The notes: generated by a model not told the origin, from the sequence alone. DNA of 6,033 nt from an uncultured Eubacteriales bacterium (GCA_902775835.1 CACYNZ010000180.1:7717-13749), one strand, 5' to 3'. Counted from the stretch's first letter, positions 1 through 5,907 are shown. Made by a program: numbers and translations.

Positions 1-568
1 GATTGGCGCTGCGCCCTGTAAGCATCTGTGAAAGCAGGCACCTGCCCGACCACGCCATGCATGCAGCTCCATGAACAAAGGTTTCCAGCTCCATATCTGC
101 CGGTATATTCCGGCGCAGCGCCCGGATCCTCTCTATGTTCATTTCCCTGGCAAGAATCACTCGGCGGCATCCCAGCTCATAGTACAGACGCACGCTGCTG
201 CTGTTTACCGTACTCGCCTGGGTTGACACGTGCAGTTCCATTCCAGGCAGTGCTCTGTGCAGTTCACAGATCGCTCCCGGATCACTGGCAATCAGCGCAT
301 CCACACCAATATCCGATGCAAGACGTGCTCCTTCAAGAAAGCCATCCATCTGATCATCAAACGGAAAAATATTCATGGTCAGATAAAAGCGCTTCCCCTG
401 GGCATGGCAGAGCCTTACACCCTCCTCAAGCATTTCCGGCGTAAAATTGCCGGCAAACGCCCGCAGTCCATACTGCTGCATGGCACCGTAGACGGCGTCC
501 GCTCCAAAGTGCAAAGCTGTTTTCAGCTGTTCCATTGCCCCTGCTGGACAGAGAAGTTCCGGAATCAA
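1..568 (-). CDS. U32 family peptidase-like protein, N-terminal 189 residues (cut by window edge)
   Basis: The frame reads M-I-P-E-L-L-C-P-A-G-A and continues open to the left edge, so about 189 residues are visible; Firmicute relatives are usually about 400 or more. The family signature is clear: ETFVHGAACMAWSGRCLLS at about residues 161-179, preceded by GADAVYGA (22-29), AFAGNFTPEM (37-46), DALIASDPG (90-98), LHVSTQAST (112-120) and ELGCRRVILARE (131-142). Known members (E. coli RlhA and TrhP, B. subtilis YrrN/YrrO) act in hydroxylation of 23S rRNA or of tRNA uridine 34; several others are annotated as collagenase-like proteases. By position after mltG, the tRNA role of YrrN/YrrO is the better guess, but the substrate cannot be read from sequence. 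The start is taken as TTG at 566-568 because GAGGTGG (577-583) lies 8 nt upstream; a GTG at 578-580 is in frame but overlaps that site. It begins 14 nt after the mltG stop and is probably co-translated. Confidence 0.9.
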   Translation of the reverse strand, partial: MIPELLCPAGAMEQLKTALHFGADAVYGAMQQYGLRAFAGNFTPEMLEEGVRLCHAQGKRFYLTMNIFPFDDQMDGFLEGARLASDIGVDALIASDPGAICELHRALPGMELHVSTQASTVNSSSVRLYYELGCRRVILAREMNIERIRALRRNIPADMELETFVHGAACMAWSGRCLLSQMLTGRSAN

Positions 569-576
569 TGCTATTT

Positions 577-583
577 CCACCTC
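577..583 (-). promoter_or_regulatory. Ribosome binding site deciding the TTG start of the U32 gene
   Basis: The minus strand reads GAGGTGG, then 8 nt, then TTG. The first G is the last base of the mltG TAG stop codon, so mltG termination and U32 initiation overlap, which favours translational coupling. No ATG lies near the conserved N-terminus, so the choice of TTG rests on this site. Confidence 0.65.
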
Positions 584-1770
584 TACTGCAAGCCCCTTGC
601 CTGATCATACGCATCCCACAGCGGTGCATACACGGCCACTGCCTGTTCATGTTCCTGCAAGGTCTTGGAGAAATACAGTTCCCCGCTTTCCGGATCTTTG
701 GCACAGAAATACAGATAGTTTTCACTCACAAAGACAGGATCCGGATTCAACGCGGCTTCTATGGCTTCCCTGGACGGCGAACAGATCGGACCAAGCGGAA
801 GCCCCGGATTGGCATAGGTATTGTACGGGCTGCTCAGATTCAGTTCTGACTCCGTAAGATGCATCCGGCGAACGCCTGTAATGTAATGGATCGTCACATC
901 ACTCTGCAGACGCATACCCGATTTCAGGCGATTCTGGAATACAGCGGACACCTTGGCAAAGTCTGCTTTCCCTGCTTCCTTTTCTATGAGACTGGCCAGT
1001 GTCAGAATCTGATCCATCGTAAAGCCTTTTTCCTCTGCCTGGTCCTGATCGTCCGCGGGAAAAACGCGTTCGGTCTGTGACAGCAGCCTGCGGATCATTT
1101 CCTCTTCAGATGCACTTGTATAGATTTCATAGGTATTGGCAGCCAGATAACCCTCCAGCACATACTTCCTGCCGGCAGCCCGTCCGCTGTCGAGAAGATC
1201 GGCAATATAATAGTAGTCCCGGAATGCTTCCCCAGTGCGGCAAAGCTCCAGGAATGTCTTTGCATCCTTGAGTACCCCGTCCTTGACAAGGCGGTCTGCG
1301 AACTCTTCCACGCTCCAGCCTGGGATCATTGTGATATTCCGGACAAGCGGATTTCCATCCCCGCGCGTAAGCTGGTCGGCAATCTCAGCAAATGTCATAT
1401 CGGTACGCAGCCGGTAATCGCCTGCCTGTATTTTCTGACCAAACCCGGCAAAATCGCAGTAATACTTGAACATGGTCTTGGAACGGATCAGGCCGGAAGA
1501 TTCCAGGTTTGATGCAACCCTTGTCAGACTCTGCCCGCTCTCCACCTGAAATTCAATTTCTGAAACCTCATCCGAATTCACCGGAGCCAGAAACTCGTCG
1601 TACACGCTGCGCCATATGCCGTATCCCAGGCCGATCAGCACGACCACGACAGTCAGTCCGATCAGGACAGCTCTTGCAGCCTGCCATATCCAGGAATAGA
1701 CGAAAAAGCCGTATTCCCGCTCTTTATACAGACTTTTATAGGTAACATTCCGGCGCACTTCTTTTTTCAA
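583..1770 (-). CDS. mltG: Endolytic murein transglycosylase MltG (YceG-like)
   Basis: This is a 395-residue membrane protein that, by family knowledge, cuts nascent glycan strands and so sets where peptidoglycan elongation ends. Residues 1-30 are a basic cytoplasmic tail. One membrane segment follows at about 31-52 (AARAVLIGLTVVVVLIGLGY), so the rest lies outside the cell. A LysM-like part (about 71-120, with VESGQSLTRVASNL and AGDYRL) precedes the YceG domain. The expected catalytic glutamate is E263 in LTLASLIEKEAG, the counterpart of E. coli E218. The conserved LQSDVTIHY (288-296) and SPYNTYANPGLPLGPICSP (314-332) are also present. It is somewhat longer than the E. coli and B. subtilis proteins (about 340-360). 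The start is TTG at 1768-1770, with GGGAGGG at 1778-1784 spaced 7 nt away. It lies 17 nt after the YlbF-family gene and 14 nt before the U32 gene, so it is the middle of a three-gene cluster. Confidence 0.95.
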   Translation of the reverse strand: MKKEVRRNVTYKSLYKEREYGFFVYSWIWQAARAVLIGLTVVVVLIGLGYGIWRSVYDEFLAPVNSDEVSEIEFQVESGQSLTRVASNLESSGLIRSKTMFKYYCDFAGFGQKIQAGDYRLRTDMTFAEIADQLTRGDGNPLVRNITMIPGWSVEEFADRLVKDGVLKDAKTFLELCRTGEAFRDYYYIADLLDSGRAAGRKYVLEGYLAANTYEIYTSASEEEMIRRLLSQTERVFPADDQDQAEEKGFTMDQILTLASLIEKEAGKADFAKVSAVFQNRLKSGMRLQSDVTIHYITGVRRMHLTESELNLSSPYNTYANPGLPLGPICSPSREAIEAALNPDPVFVSENYLYFCAKDPESGELYFSKTLQEHEQAVAVYAPLWDAYDQARGLQ

Positions 1771-1777
1771 AAGAAAG

Positions 1778-1784
1778 CCCTCCC
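1778..1784 (-). promoter_or_regulatory. Ribosome binding site deciding the TTG start of mltG
   Basis: GGGAGGG on the minus strand sits 7 nt before the TTG at 1768-1770. The codons after it (K-K-E-V-R-R) give the usual basic cytoplasmic tail before the membrane segment, which supports this start. Confidence 0.7.
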
Positions 1785-1787
1785 GAT

Positions 1788-2135
1788 TCAGTTTAATCCA
1801 GGAATTGACAGGTCCAGGTCCACTGCCTCGGTAATAATCTTGAAGATATCTCCAACCGCCATCTGCAGCCGCATTTCCGCCATGAGATATTCCGATACTT
1901 CCGGTTTGGAGAACAGCAGTGAATTGATGCCCGAAAAGCGCTGCATATCATCCGCATCAGCATTTCTTCCCTGCATGACCGCCATCTGTATGGTTACCTG
2001 CAGCTTTTTATACTCCTTGATCAGCGCTGCCACGGTTTCATCGCTCATAACCTCATCCTTGAGCCGATGATAGGTCTGGTATTCTTCGCTTTCCCGGATC
2101 GCCCTTGCCAGTGCATGTGCCTGATCGTACTGCAT
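1788..2135 (-). CDS. YlbF/YmcA family protein (possible RNA-decay or developmental regulator)
   Basis: A 115-residue, mostly helical, charged protein that resembles the YlbF/YmcA/YheA family: it opens MQYDQAHALARAIRESEEY, has a central amphipathic helix (VAALIKEYKKLQVTIQMAV, about 35-53), then a long second helix pair and a short tail ending IPGLN. No signal peptide or membrane segment is visible. In B. subtilis, YlbF and YmcA with YaaT form the Y-complex, which affects RNase Y-dependent mRNA processing, competence, biofilm and sporulation. At 115 residues this protein is nearer in size to YheA-type members than to YlbF (about 149), so the exact role is uncertain. The ATG at 2133-2135 follows AGGAGG (2143-2148) at 7 nt. 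It lies downstream of the RNase J terminator and 17 nt ahead of mltG, making it the first gene of the cluster. The family call is fairly safe; the function is inferred. Confidence 0.82.
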   Translation of the reverse strand: MQYDQAHALARAIRESEEYQTYHRLKDEVMSDETVAALIKEYKKLQVTIQMAVMQGRNADADDMQRFSGINSLLFSKPEVSEYLMAEMRLQMAVGDIFKIITEAVDLDLSIPGLN

Positions 2136-2186
2136 ATGTTTGCCTCCTGGATACTTATATAACGTTTCAATCTTTCCGAATTCATC

Positions 2187-2224
2187 CTAAAAATAATATG
2201 GGAAGAGGGTAGTTCCCCCTTCCC
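2187..2224 (-). terminator. Rho-independent terminator of the RNase J gene
   Basis: On the minus strand a 10-nt arm GGGAAGGGGG (2215-2224) pairs with CCCTCTTCCC (2200-2209) around the 5-nt loop AACTA, with one internal mismatch. It is followed by the T-rich tail ATATTATTTTTA. It begins about 20 nt after the RNase J stop codon and separates that gene from the YlbF-family cluster. Confidence 0.85.
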
Positions 2225-2244
2225 TTTAGGATAGCAGATTTTAC

Positions 2245-3918
2245 TCAGATGTCCAGAATAATCGGCAGAATCATCGGATTTCGCTTGATTTTTTCAAATA
2301 TGAACCGATGCAGCTCATCTTTGATCGTGTTCTTCAGATCCGGCCAGTTTTCACCTGCCAGGCTGCTCTGATCCAGAATCTCACGGACAAGCGCCCTGGT
2401 GCTCTCAATAACATCCTCATTCTCACGTACGTAGATAAAGCCTCTGCTGATAATATCCGGTCCGCTCACAAGACGTTCCTCATCCCGGTTGATCGCCATG
2501 ACAACGATAATGAGGCCGTCCTCCGAAAGATGTTTCCGGTCTCTGAGTACTACATTGCCGACGTCTCCGACACCAAGGCCATCCACCATGATGCCGCCTG
2601 TGGGCACCTGCTCGCCGAGAGACAATGTGTCTTCCGACATTTCGATGACCTGTCCGAGTTCAGGAATCACAATGTTTCTGCGGTCCATTCCCATGCGCTC
2701 AGCGAGTTCCGCATGCTGCCACAGCATACGGTATTCTCCGTGAATGGGAATAAAATACTTGGGCCGGACAAGCGCGTGCATCAGTTTCAGTTCTTCCTGA
2801 CAGGCATGTCCGCTGACATGCACTTCTGCCATGGCTGAATAGATGACCTGGGCGCCGCAGCGATACAGCTGATTGATCACACGGGAGATAAATTTCTCAT
2901 TGCCGGGAATGGGCGTGGCACTGATGATAATCAGGTCGCTCGGCCGTATCTGAAGCTTTCTGTGCTCAGCAAATGCCATGCGTGTCAGGCCTGCCATCGG
3001 CTCTCCCTGGCTGCCTGTGGTCATAACCAGAATCTCTGAGTCCAGATACTGATCAATGCTGTCCACATCAATCAGGTAACCATCCGGGATATGCAGTTCA
3101 CCGATATCCATGGCCACCCGGCTGACATTCACCATGCTGCGTCCGATAAAGCACACGCGTCTTCCATATCGCAGTGCCACATCGATAACCATCTGCATTC
3201 TGTGAATATTGCTGGCGAACATAGCGACAATCACGCGCCCTTTGGCATCCTGCATGACATTGTCAAAGGTCTCGGCGATCTTCATCTCGCTCATGGTAAA
3301 ACCTGGGCGCTCCACGTTCGTTGATTCACACAGCATGGCCAGCACACCCTGCTCACCGTAAGCGGCCAGCGTATGAATATCGATGACTTCCCCGTCAATG
3401 GGGGTGTAGTCCACCTTGAAGTCGCCTGAACAGATGACTGTTCCCACGGGACATGTAACGGCCAGAGCACATGCTCCTGCAATCGAGTGGCTCACGTGAA
3501 TGAACTGAACCGTAAATTTCCCAAGCTGCACAACACCGCGCGGTTCCACAACCTGCATATCCACGTTTCCGAGGCGATGTTCCTTCAGTTTCAGGTCTAC
3601 CAGTGCCAGTGTGAGCCTGGTTCCAAAAAGCGGTGCCGGAACCTGCCGCAGCACATAGGGAATTGCTCCGATATGGTCCTCATGTCCATGGGTCAGAAGA
3701 TAACCACGGACGTTCCTTTTCTTTGCAACAAGGTAACTTACATCCGGAATGACCAGGTCAACACCCAGCATGTCTTCTTTAGGGAAAATGCTGCCGCAGT
3801 CTACTACAATGATGTCGTCCTCGTATTCCAGCACATACATGTTCTTGCCGATTTCATCCACTCCGCCGAGTGAAATGATTCTCAGCTTACTGGTATTATT
3901 CGGAGTCTGTTGCTTCAC
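2245..3918 (-). CDS. rnj: Ribonuclease J
   Basis: This encodes a metallo-beta-lactamase/beta-CASP nuclease with 5'-to-3' exonuclease and endonuclease activity, central to mRNA decay and rRNA maturation in Firmicutes. From the GTG start at 3916-3918 it has 557 residues, close to the usual 555. The metal-binding motif is HGHEDH (77-82). Further ligands expected in the family are visible as H144 (VSHS), D166 (SGDFK) and H393 (IPIHGEYR). The beta-CASP part includes MTTGSQGEPMAGL (299-311), and VHVSGHA (366-372) follows. The C-terminal domain ends KRNPMILPIILDI. The start is set by AAAGGAGG (3925-3932) 6 nt upstream; ATGs at 3975, 3954 and 3951 are in frame but have no comparable site and would add residues ahead of the conserved KLRIISLGGVDEIGKN. 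It has its own promoter and terminator, so it is probably monocistronic. Only this one RNase J is in view, so J1 versus J2 cannot be decided. Confidence 0.97.
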   Translation of the reverse strand: MKQQTPNNTSKLRIISLGGVDEIGKNMYVLEYEDDIIVVDCGSIFPKEDMLGVDLVIPDVSYLVAKKRNVRGYLLTHGHEDHIGAIPYVLRQVPAPLFGTRLTLALVDLKLKEHRLGNVDMQVVEPRGVVQLGKFTVQFIHVSHSIAGACALAVTCPVGTVICSGDFKVDYTPIDGEVIDIHTLAAYGEQGVLAMLCESTNVERPGFTMSEMKIAETFDNVMQDAKGRVIVAMFASNIHRMQMVIDVALRYGRRVCFIGRSMVNVSRVAMDIGELHIPDGYLIDVDSIDQYLDSEILVMTTGSQGEPMAGLTRMAFAEHRKLQIRPSDLIIISATPIPGNEKFISRVINQLYRCGAQVIYSAMAEVHVSGHACQEELKLMHALVRPKYFIPIHGEYRMLWQHAELAERMGMDRRNIVIPELGQVIEMSEDTLSLGEQVPTGGIMVDGLGVGDVGNVVLRDRKHLSEDGLIIVVMAINRDEERLVSGPDIISRGFIYVRENEDVIESTRALVREILDQSSLAGENWPDLKNTIKDELHRFIFEKIKRNPMILPIILDI

Positions 3919-4051
3919 GGAAAGCCTCCTTTCTCCTCGTTTGGTTATCATCATGGACCACTTACAGTCCTGCATCTTTCGAAGTTAAGTAATGATCATG
4001 TTTAAGAAATACGTAAACGCGATCAAAAAATAAGCAAACTTACAGATACTT
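3919..4051 (-). other. Untranslated leader of the RNase J mRNA (about 130 nt)
   Basis: The promoter at 4058-4087 predicts a start near 4051, leaving about 130 nt before the GTG. I see only a small hairpin, GGAC with 8 nt and GTCC around 3956-3971, plus a 4-codon ATG-TAA mini-frame at about 3985-3999 without a ribosome binding site. No known riboswitch class is recognisable. The length is inferred from the promoter call. Confidence 0.5.
3925..3932 (-). promoter_or_regulatory. Ribosome binding site deciding the GTG start of RNase J
   Basis: AAAGGAGG on the minus strand lies 6 nt before the GTG at 3916-3918. This is near-ideal complementarity to the 16S rRNA tail and outweighs the upstream in-frame ATG codons. 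Confidence 0.8.
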
Positions 4052-4057
4052 TAATAA

Positions 4058-4087
4058 ATTATAGCATGGTCAAATGCTCAAATGCAA
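4058..4087 (-). promoter_or_regulatory. Sigma-A-type promoter of RNase J, extended -10, with A/T-tract upstream
   Basis: The -10 box is a perfect TATAAT (4058-4063), preceded by TGC, an extended -10. The -35 box is TTGCAT (4082-4087), with an 18-nt spacer. Runs of seven A and seven T at 4094-4109 fall at about -43 to -58 from the predicted start, where UP elements sit. The spacer and -35 region contain the tandem repeat described separately. Confidence 0.8.
4070..4085. repeat. Perfect 8-bp tandem repeat inside the RNase J promoter
   Basis: TCAAATGC occurs twice head to tail (4070-4077 and 4078-4085), covering most of the spacer and part of the -35 box. It could be a direct-repeat operator, or simply a duplication within AT-rich DNA. 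Confidence 0.7.
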
Positions 4088-4161
4088 CTCATGAAAAAAA
4101 TGTTTTTTTGCCACATGCACAGTTCTTGTACATATTGTCTACATTCAATGTGAAAAATCTT

Positions 4162-4188
4162 AAAAAAATACCGTCACGCTCAGACGGG
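4162..4188 (-). terminator. Terminator overlapping the 3' end of the SRP RNA
   Basis: On the minus strand CCGTC (about 4183-4187) and GACGG (4171-4175) can pair around a 7-nt loop, followed by TA and a run of seven T (4162-4168). The same GACGG segment also pairs with the 5' end of the SRP RNA in the mature fold, so the two structures compete. Confidence 0.75.
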
Positions 4189-4295
4189 GCACCCCCGCAG
4201 CACATCGGCCAGCTGCTTATTGCTGCTGCCTTCCGGCCCTGACAAGGTTCACAGTGGAAAATCGCACGGGACCCAGTCTTCATCGCGTAAACGGC
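4171..4295 (-). ncRNA. ffs: Small (4.5S-like) signal recognition particle RNA
   Basis: This is the RNA scaffold of the signal recognition particle, binding Ffh for cotranslational membrane targeting. The apical domain is unmistakable: GTCAGGGCCGGAAGGCAGC (about 4224-4242), with the GGAA tetraloop and the conserved asymmetric loop, then AGCAATAAG. The 5' end (CCGTTTACGC, about 4285-4294) can pair with the 3' end (GCGTGACGG, about 4171-4179), closing a single hairpin-like RNA of about 125 nt. There is no room for the 5' Alu-type domain of the large Bacillus/Clostridium SRP RNA, because the promoter immediately precedes this helix. One stem pair next to the tetraloop is G-C where many SRP RNAs have U-A, a compensatory change. 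Ends are estimated to within several nt. Confidence 0.95.
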
Positions 4296-4301
4296 TATAG
4301 A

Positions 4302-4330
4302 AGTATACGACTTTCTTTGACAAAAAGCAA
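4302..4330 (-). promoter_or_regulatory. Promoter of the SRP RNA gene
   Basis: TATACT (-10, 4302-4307) and TTGCTT (-35, 4325-4330) are 17 nt apart on the minus strand. The predicted start near 4295 coincides with the first base of the closing helix of the SRP RNA. Confidence 0.7.
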
Positions 4331-4400
4331 TATGTGAAATAGTTCTTCGGAAAGAATCCCTGGAAATTCGTATTTCCTGCAATAAAGCCGAACCTATCAC

Positions 4401-4433
4401 CAAAATAGGCACAGTGCAGCGCACTGTGCCTAT
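4401..4433 (-). terminator. Terminator after metK (perfect 13-bp inverted repeat)
   Basis: ATAGGCACAGTGC (4405-4417) and its exact complement GCACTGTGCCTAT (4421-4433) flank a 3-nt loop, 13 nt after the metK stop codon. On the minus strand the stem runs into TTTTGG, a short T-tract, so termination depends mainly on the strong stem. Confidence 0.8.
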
Positions 4434-4446
4434 ATGATGCTCCATC

Positions 4447-5619
4447 TTACTTCGCCGAAACAGCGTTCTTAAGGGCTTCCACAGCATCAACCCGCTCCCA
4501 GGGAAGATCCACATCGCTGCGTCCGAAATGACCATACGCAGCTGTCTGCCGGTAAATAGGCCTGCGGAGATCAAAACGCCGGATGATGGCATTGGGACGT
4601 AAATCAAATACTGATTTCACGGCTTCTGTCAGAACGTCATCTGCACAGCAACCGGTGCCCTTGGTATCCACATAAAGACTTACAGGCTTTGCCACACCGA
4701 TGGCGTAAGCGATCTGCACCTCAGCCCTCTTTGCCAGACCCGCAGCAACAATATTTTTCGCAATATGTCTTGCTGCATAAGCTGCACTGCGGTCAACCTT
4801 CGTGGGATCTTTCCCGGAAAATGCGCCGCCGCCATGCGGGGCATATCCGCCGTATGTATCAACAATAATCTTCCGTCCCGTAAGCCCGGTATCTCCTGCC
4901 GGCCCACCGATGACAAATCTGCCTGTGGGATTGATCAGATATCTGGTGTCTTTGAGAAGCTCCTCCGGAATCACCTTCAGAACCACCTCATTGATCATAT
5001 CCTTTTCGATGGTCTTCTGATCCACATCCGGATTGTGCTGTGTCGAAATCACGATGGTATCCACCGCAACCGGTATTCCACCCTCATATCTTACAGTTAC
5101 CTGGCTTTTCCCGTCAGGACGCAGATATGGAAGCGTACCATCCTTTCTGACTTTTGCAAGCTGTCTGGTAAGACGATGCGCCAGTGCAATTGGCATGGGC
5201 ATATACTCCGGGGTCTCATCGCAGGCATAACCGAACATCATGCCCTGGTCTCCCGCGCCTGTCTCTTCATCCCCGTTGCCTCTGGACTCCAGTGCATCGT
5301 CAACACCCATGGCAATATCGGGACTCTGCTCATGAACAGCTGTCATAACGGCACAGGAATTTCCATCAAAGCACATATCAGAGGAGTTGTATCCGATATC
5401 CAGGGTGACCTTCCGGGCAATTGCGGCAATATCCACATGGGCCTTTGTCGTAATCTCGCCCATAATGGTGATGATGCCTGTCGTAGCAAATGTCTCGCAT
5501 GCTACTCTGGACTGGGGATCCTGTTCAAGCATGGCATCGAGAACAGCATCACTGATCTGATCGCAAAGCTTATCCGGATGTCCTTCAGTTACCGATTCCG
5601 AGGTAAAAAGTCTGATCAT
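4447..5619 (-). CDS. metK: S-adenosylmethionine synthase MetK
   Basis: This cytoplasmic enzyme (methionine adenosyltransferase) makes S-adenosylmethionine, phosphate and diphosphate from methionine and ATP. Its 390 residues match the family length and all hallmarks are present: [11 protein letters not shown] with H14, D16 and K17 at the active site; [12 protein letters not shown] (121-132), the ATP-binding signature; and [19 protein letters not shown] (263-281), the second, phosphate-binding signature. The C-terminal [19 protein letters not shown] (349-367) is also conserved. The fold is three repeated alpha/beta domains, normally a tetramer. The ATG at 5617-5619 follows AAAGGA (5627-5632) at 7 nt. 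It is controlled by the SAM-I riboswitch directly upstream, so its product represses it, and it ends at its own terminator before the SRP RNA gene. I see no truncation or missing catalytic residue. Confidence 0.99.
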   Translation of the reverse strand: MIRLFTSESVTEGHPDKLCDQISDAVLDAMLEQDPQSRVACETFATTGIITIMGEITTKAHVDIAAIARKVTLDIGYNSSDMCFDGNSCAVMTAVHEQSPDIAMGVDDALESRGNGDEETGAGDQGMMFGYACDETPEYMPMPIALAHRLTRQLAKVRKDGTLPYLRPDGKSQVTVRYEGGIPVAVDTIVISTQHNPDVDQKTIEKDMINEVVLKVIPEELLKDTRYLINPTGRFVIGGPAGDTGLTGRKIIVDTYGGYAPHGGGAFSGKDPTKVDRSAAYAARHIAKNIVAAGLAKRAEVQIAYAIGVAKPVSLYVDTKGTGCCADDVLTEAVKSVFDLRPNAIIRRFDLRRPIYRQTAAYGHFGRSDVDLPWERVDAVEALKNAVSAK

Positions 5620-5626
5620 GTTTCTT

Positions 5627-5632
5627 TCCTTT
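5627..5632 (-). promoter_or_regulatory. Ribosome binding site of metK
   Basis: AAAGGA on the minus strand lies 7 nt before the ATG at 5617-5619, within a purine-rich stretch. It lies about 23 nt past the T-run of the riboswitch terminator, so only read-through transcripts carry it. Confidence 0.75.
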
Positions 5633-5654
5633 CTTTGGGTCCAGCTTCTGGAAG

Positions 5655-5690
5655 AAAAAATCTGCCGGGCAGTATTTTGCCAGGCAGATT
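5655..5690 (-). terminator. Regulated terminator of the metK SAM riboswitch
   Basis: On the minus strand AATCTGCCTGGCA (5678-5690) pairs with TGCCCGGCAGATT (5659-5671) around a 6-nt loop, with one mismatch, and is followed by a run of T (5655-5660). It forms when SAM stabilises the aptamer and stops transcription before metK. Confidence 0.93.
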
Positions 5691-5716
5691 ACAATCCTTT
5701 TGATTGTCCTTATCTG
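5685..5716 (-). promoter_or_regulatory. Antiterminator hairpin of the metK riboswitch
   Basis: On the minus strand ACAATC (5702-5707) pairs with GATTGT (5691-5696) around AAAAG. Outside that, CAGAT (5712-5716) can pair with ATCTG (5685-5689). CAGAT overlaps the 3' strand of aptamer helix P1 and ATCTG is part of the terminator 5' arm, so this fold excludes both P1 and the terminator. Confidence 0.7.
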
Positions 5717-5825
5717 TCAGCGTCATACCGAACTTACGCTGCGGGATTTGGCACCAGCCGCTGAAGCTTATTCAGCCGGTTGCCGTGACTTCACAGGGCC
5801 CATCCCTCCATCACTCGTGATAAGG
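5708..5825 (-). ncRNA. SAM-I (S-box) riboswitch aptamer controlling metK
   Basis: This mRNA leader binds S-adenosylmethionine and controls metK by premature termination. The visible elements are: P1, CCTTATC (5819-5825) with GATAAGG (5708-5714); P2, GTGA (5811-5814) with TCAC (5785-5788), enclosing the conserved GGAGGGATGGGCCCTGTGAAG; the conserved CGGCAACC; P3, GCTGAA (5771-5776) with TTCAGC (5760-5765); GGTGCCAAATCCC, the junction that forms the pseudoknot with the P2 loop; and P4, CAGCGT (5736-5741) with ACGCTG (5718-5723). These match the S-box consensus in order and spacing. High SAM should stabilise P1, free the terminator arm and switch metK off. This is product feedback on the enzyme encoded next. 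Confidence 0.97.
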
Positions 5826-5844
5826 TATTCTTTTGTCACAGAAG

Positions 5845-5872
5845 ATTCTATCATTGATACAATATATGTCAA
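5845..5872 (-). promoter_or_regulatory. Promoter of the metK riboswitch transcript
   Basis: A perfect -35 TTGACA (5867-5872) and a -10 TAGAAT (5845-5850) preceded by TGA (extended -10) are 16 nt apart. The predicted start near 5838 lies about 13 nt before aptamer helix P1. Confidence 0.85.
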
Positions 5873-5907
5873 TAGCGAATGGGGAATATATCAACGGCCT
5901 AAAGCAC

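Noticed and set aside
28..857. Several overlapping plus-strand open frames.
   Set aside because: They are antisense to the U32 and mltG genes, have no ribosome binding site and read as low-meaning sequence.
2149..2199. Promoter for the YlbF-family cluster, with a -10-like TATAAG at 2154-2159.
   Set aside because: No acceptable -35 box at 16-18 nt spacing. A weak promoter or read-through from RNase J remains possible, but I cannot support a call.
2308..3873. Plus-strand open frames of 84-176 codons opposite RNase J.
   Set aside because: They are histidine- and serine-rich shadows of the RNase J coding strand with no initiation signals.
3919..3975. Longer RNase J starting at an upstream in-frame ATG (19 extra residues).
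   Set aside because: There is no good ribosome binding site there, the extra residues are not family-like, and the GTG has a near-perfect site at 6 nt.
4141..4151. Small palindrome ACATT-C-AATGT downstream of the SRP terminator.
   Set aside because: It is only 5-bp arms in AT-rich DNA with no second copy seen; chance is sufficient.
4089..4607. A 172-codon minus-strand open frame.
   Set aside because: It overlaps the metK 3' end out of frame and reads through the metK terminator, the SRP RNA and its terminator, so it cannot be a real gene.
4765..5703. A 312-codon plus-strand open frame antisense to metK.
   Set aside because: It lies opposite metK and runs on through the riboswitch terminator. 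Its product resembles no family I know, and the codons of metK on the other strand explain the open frame.
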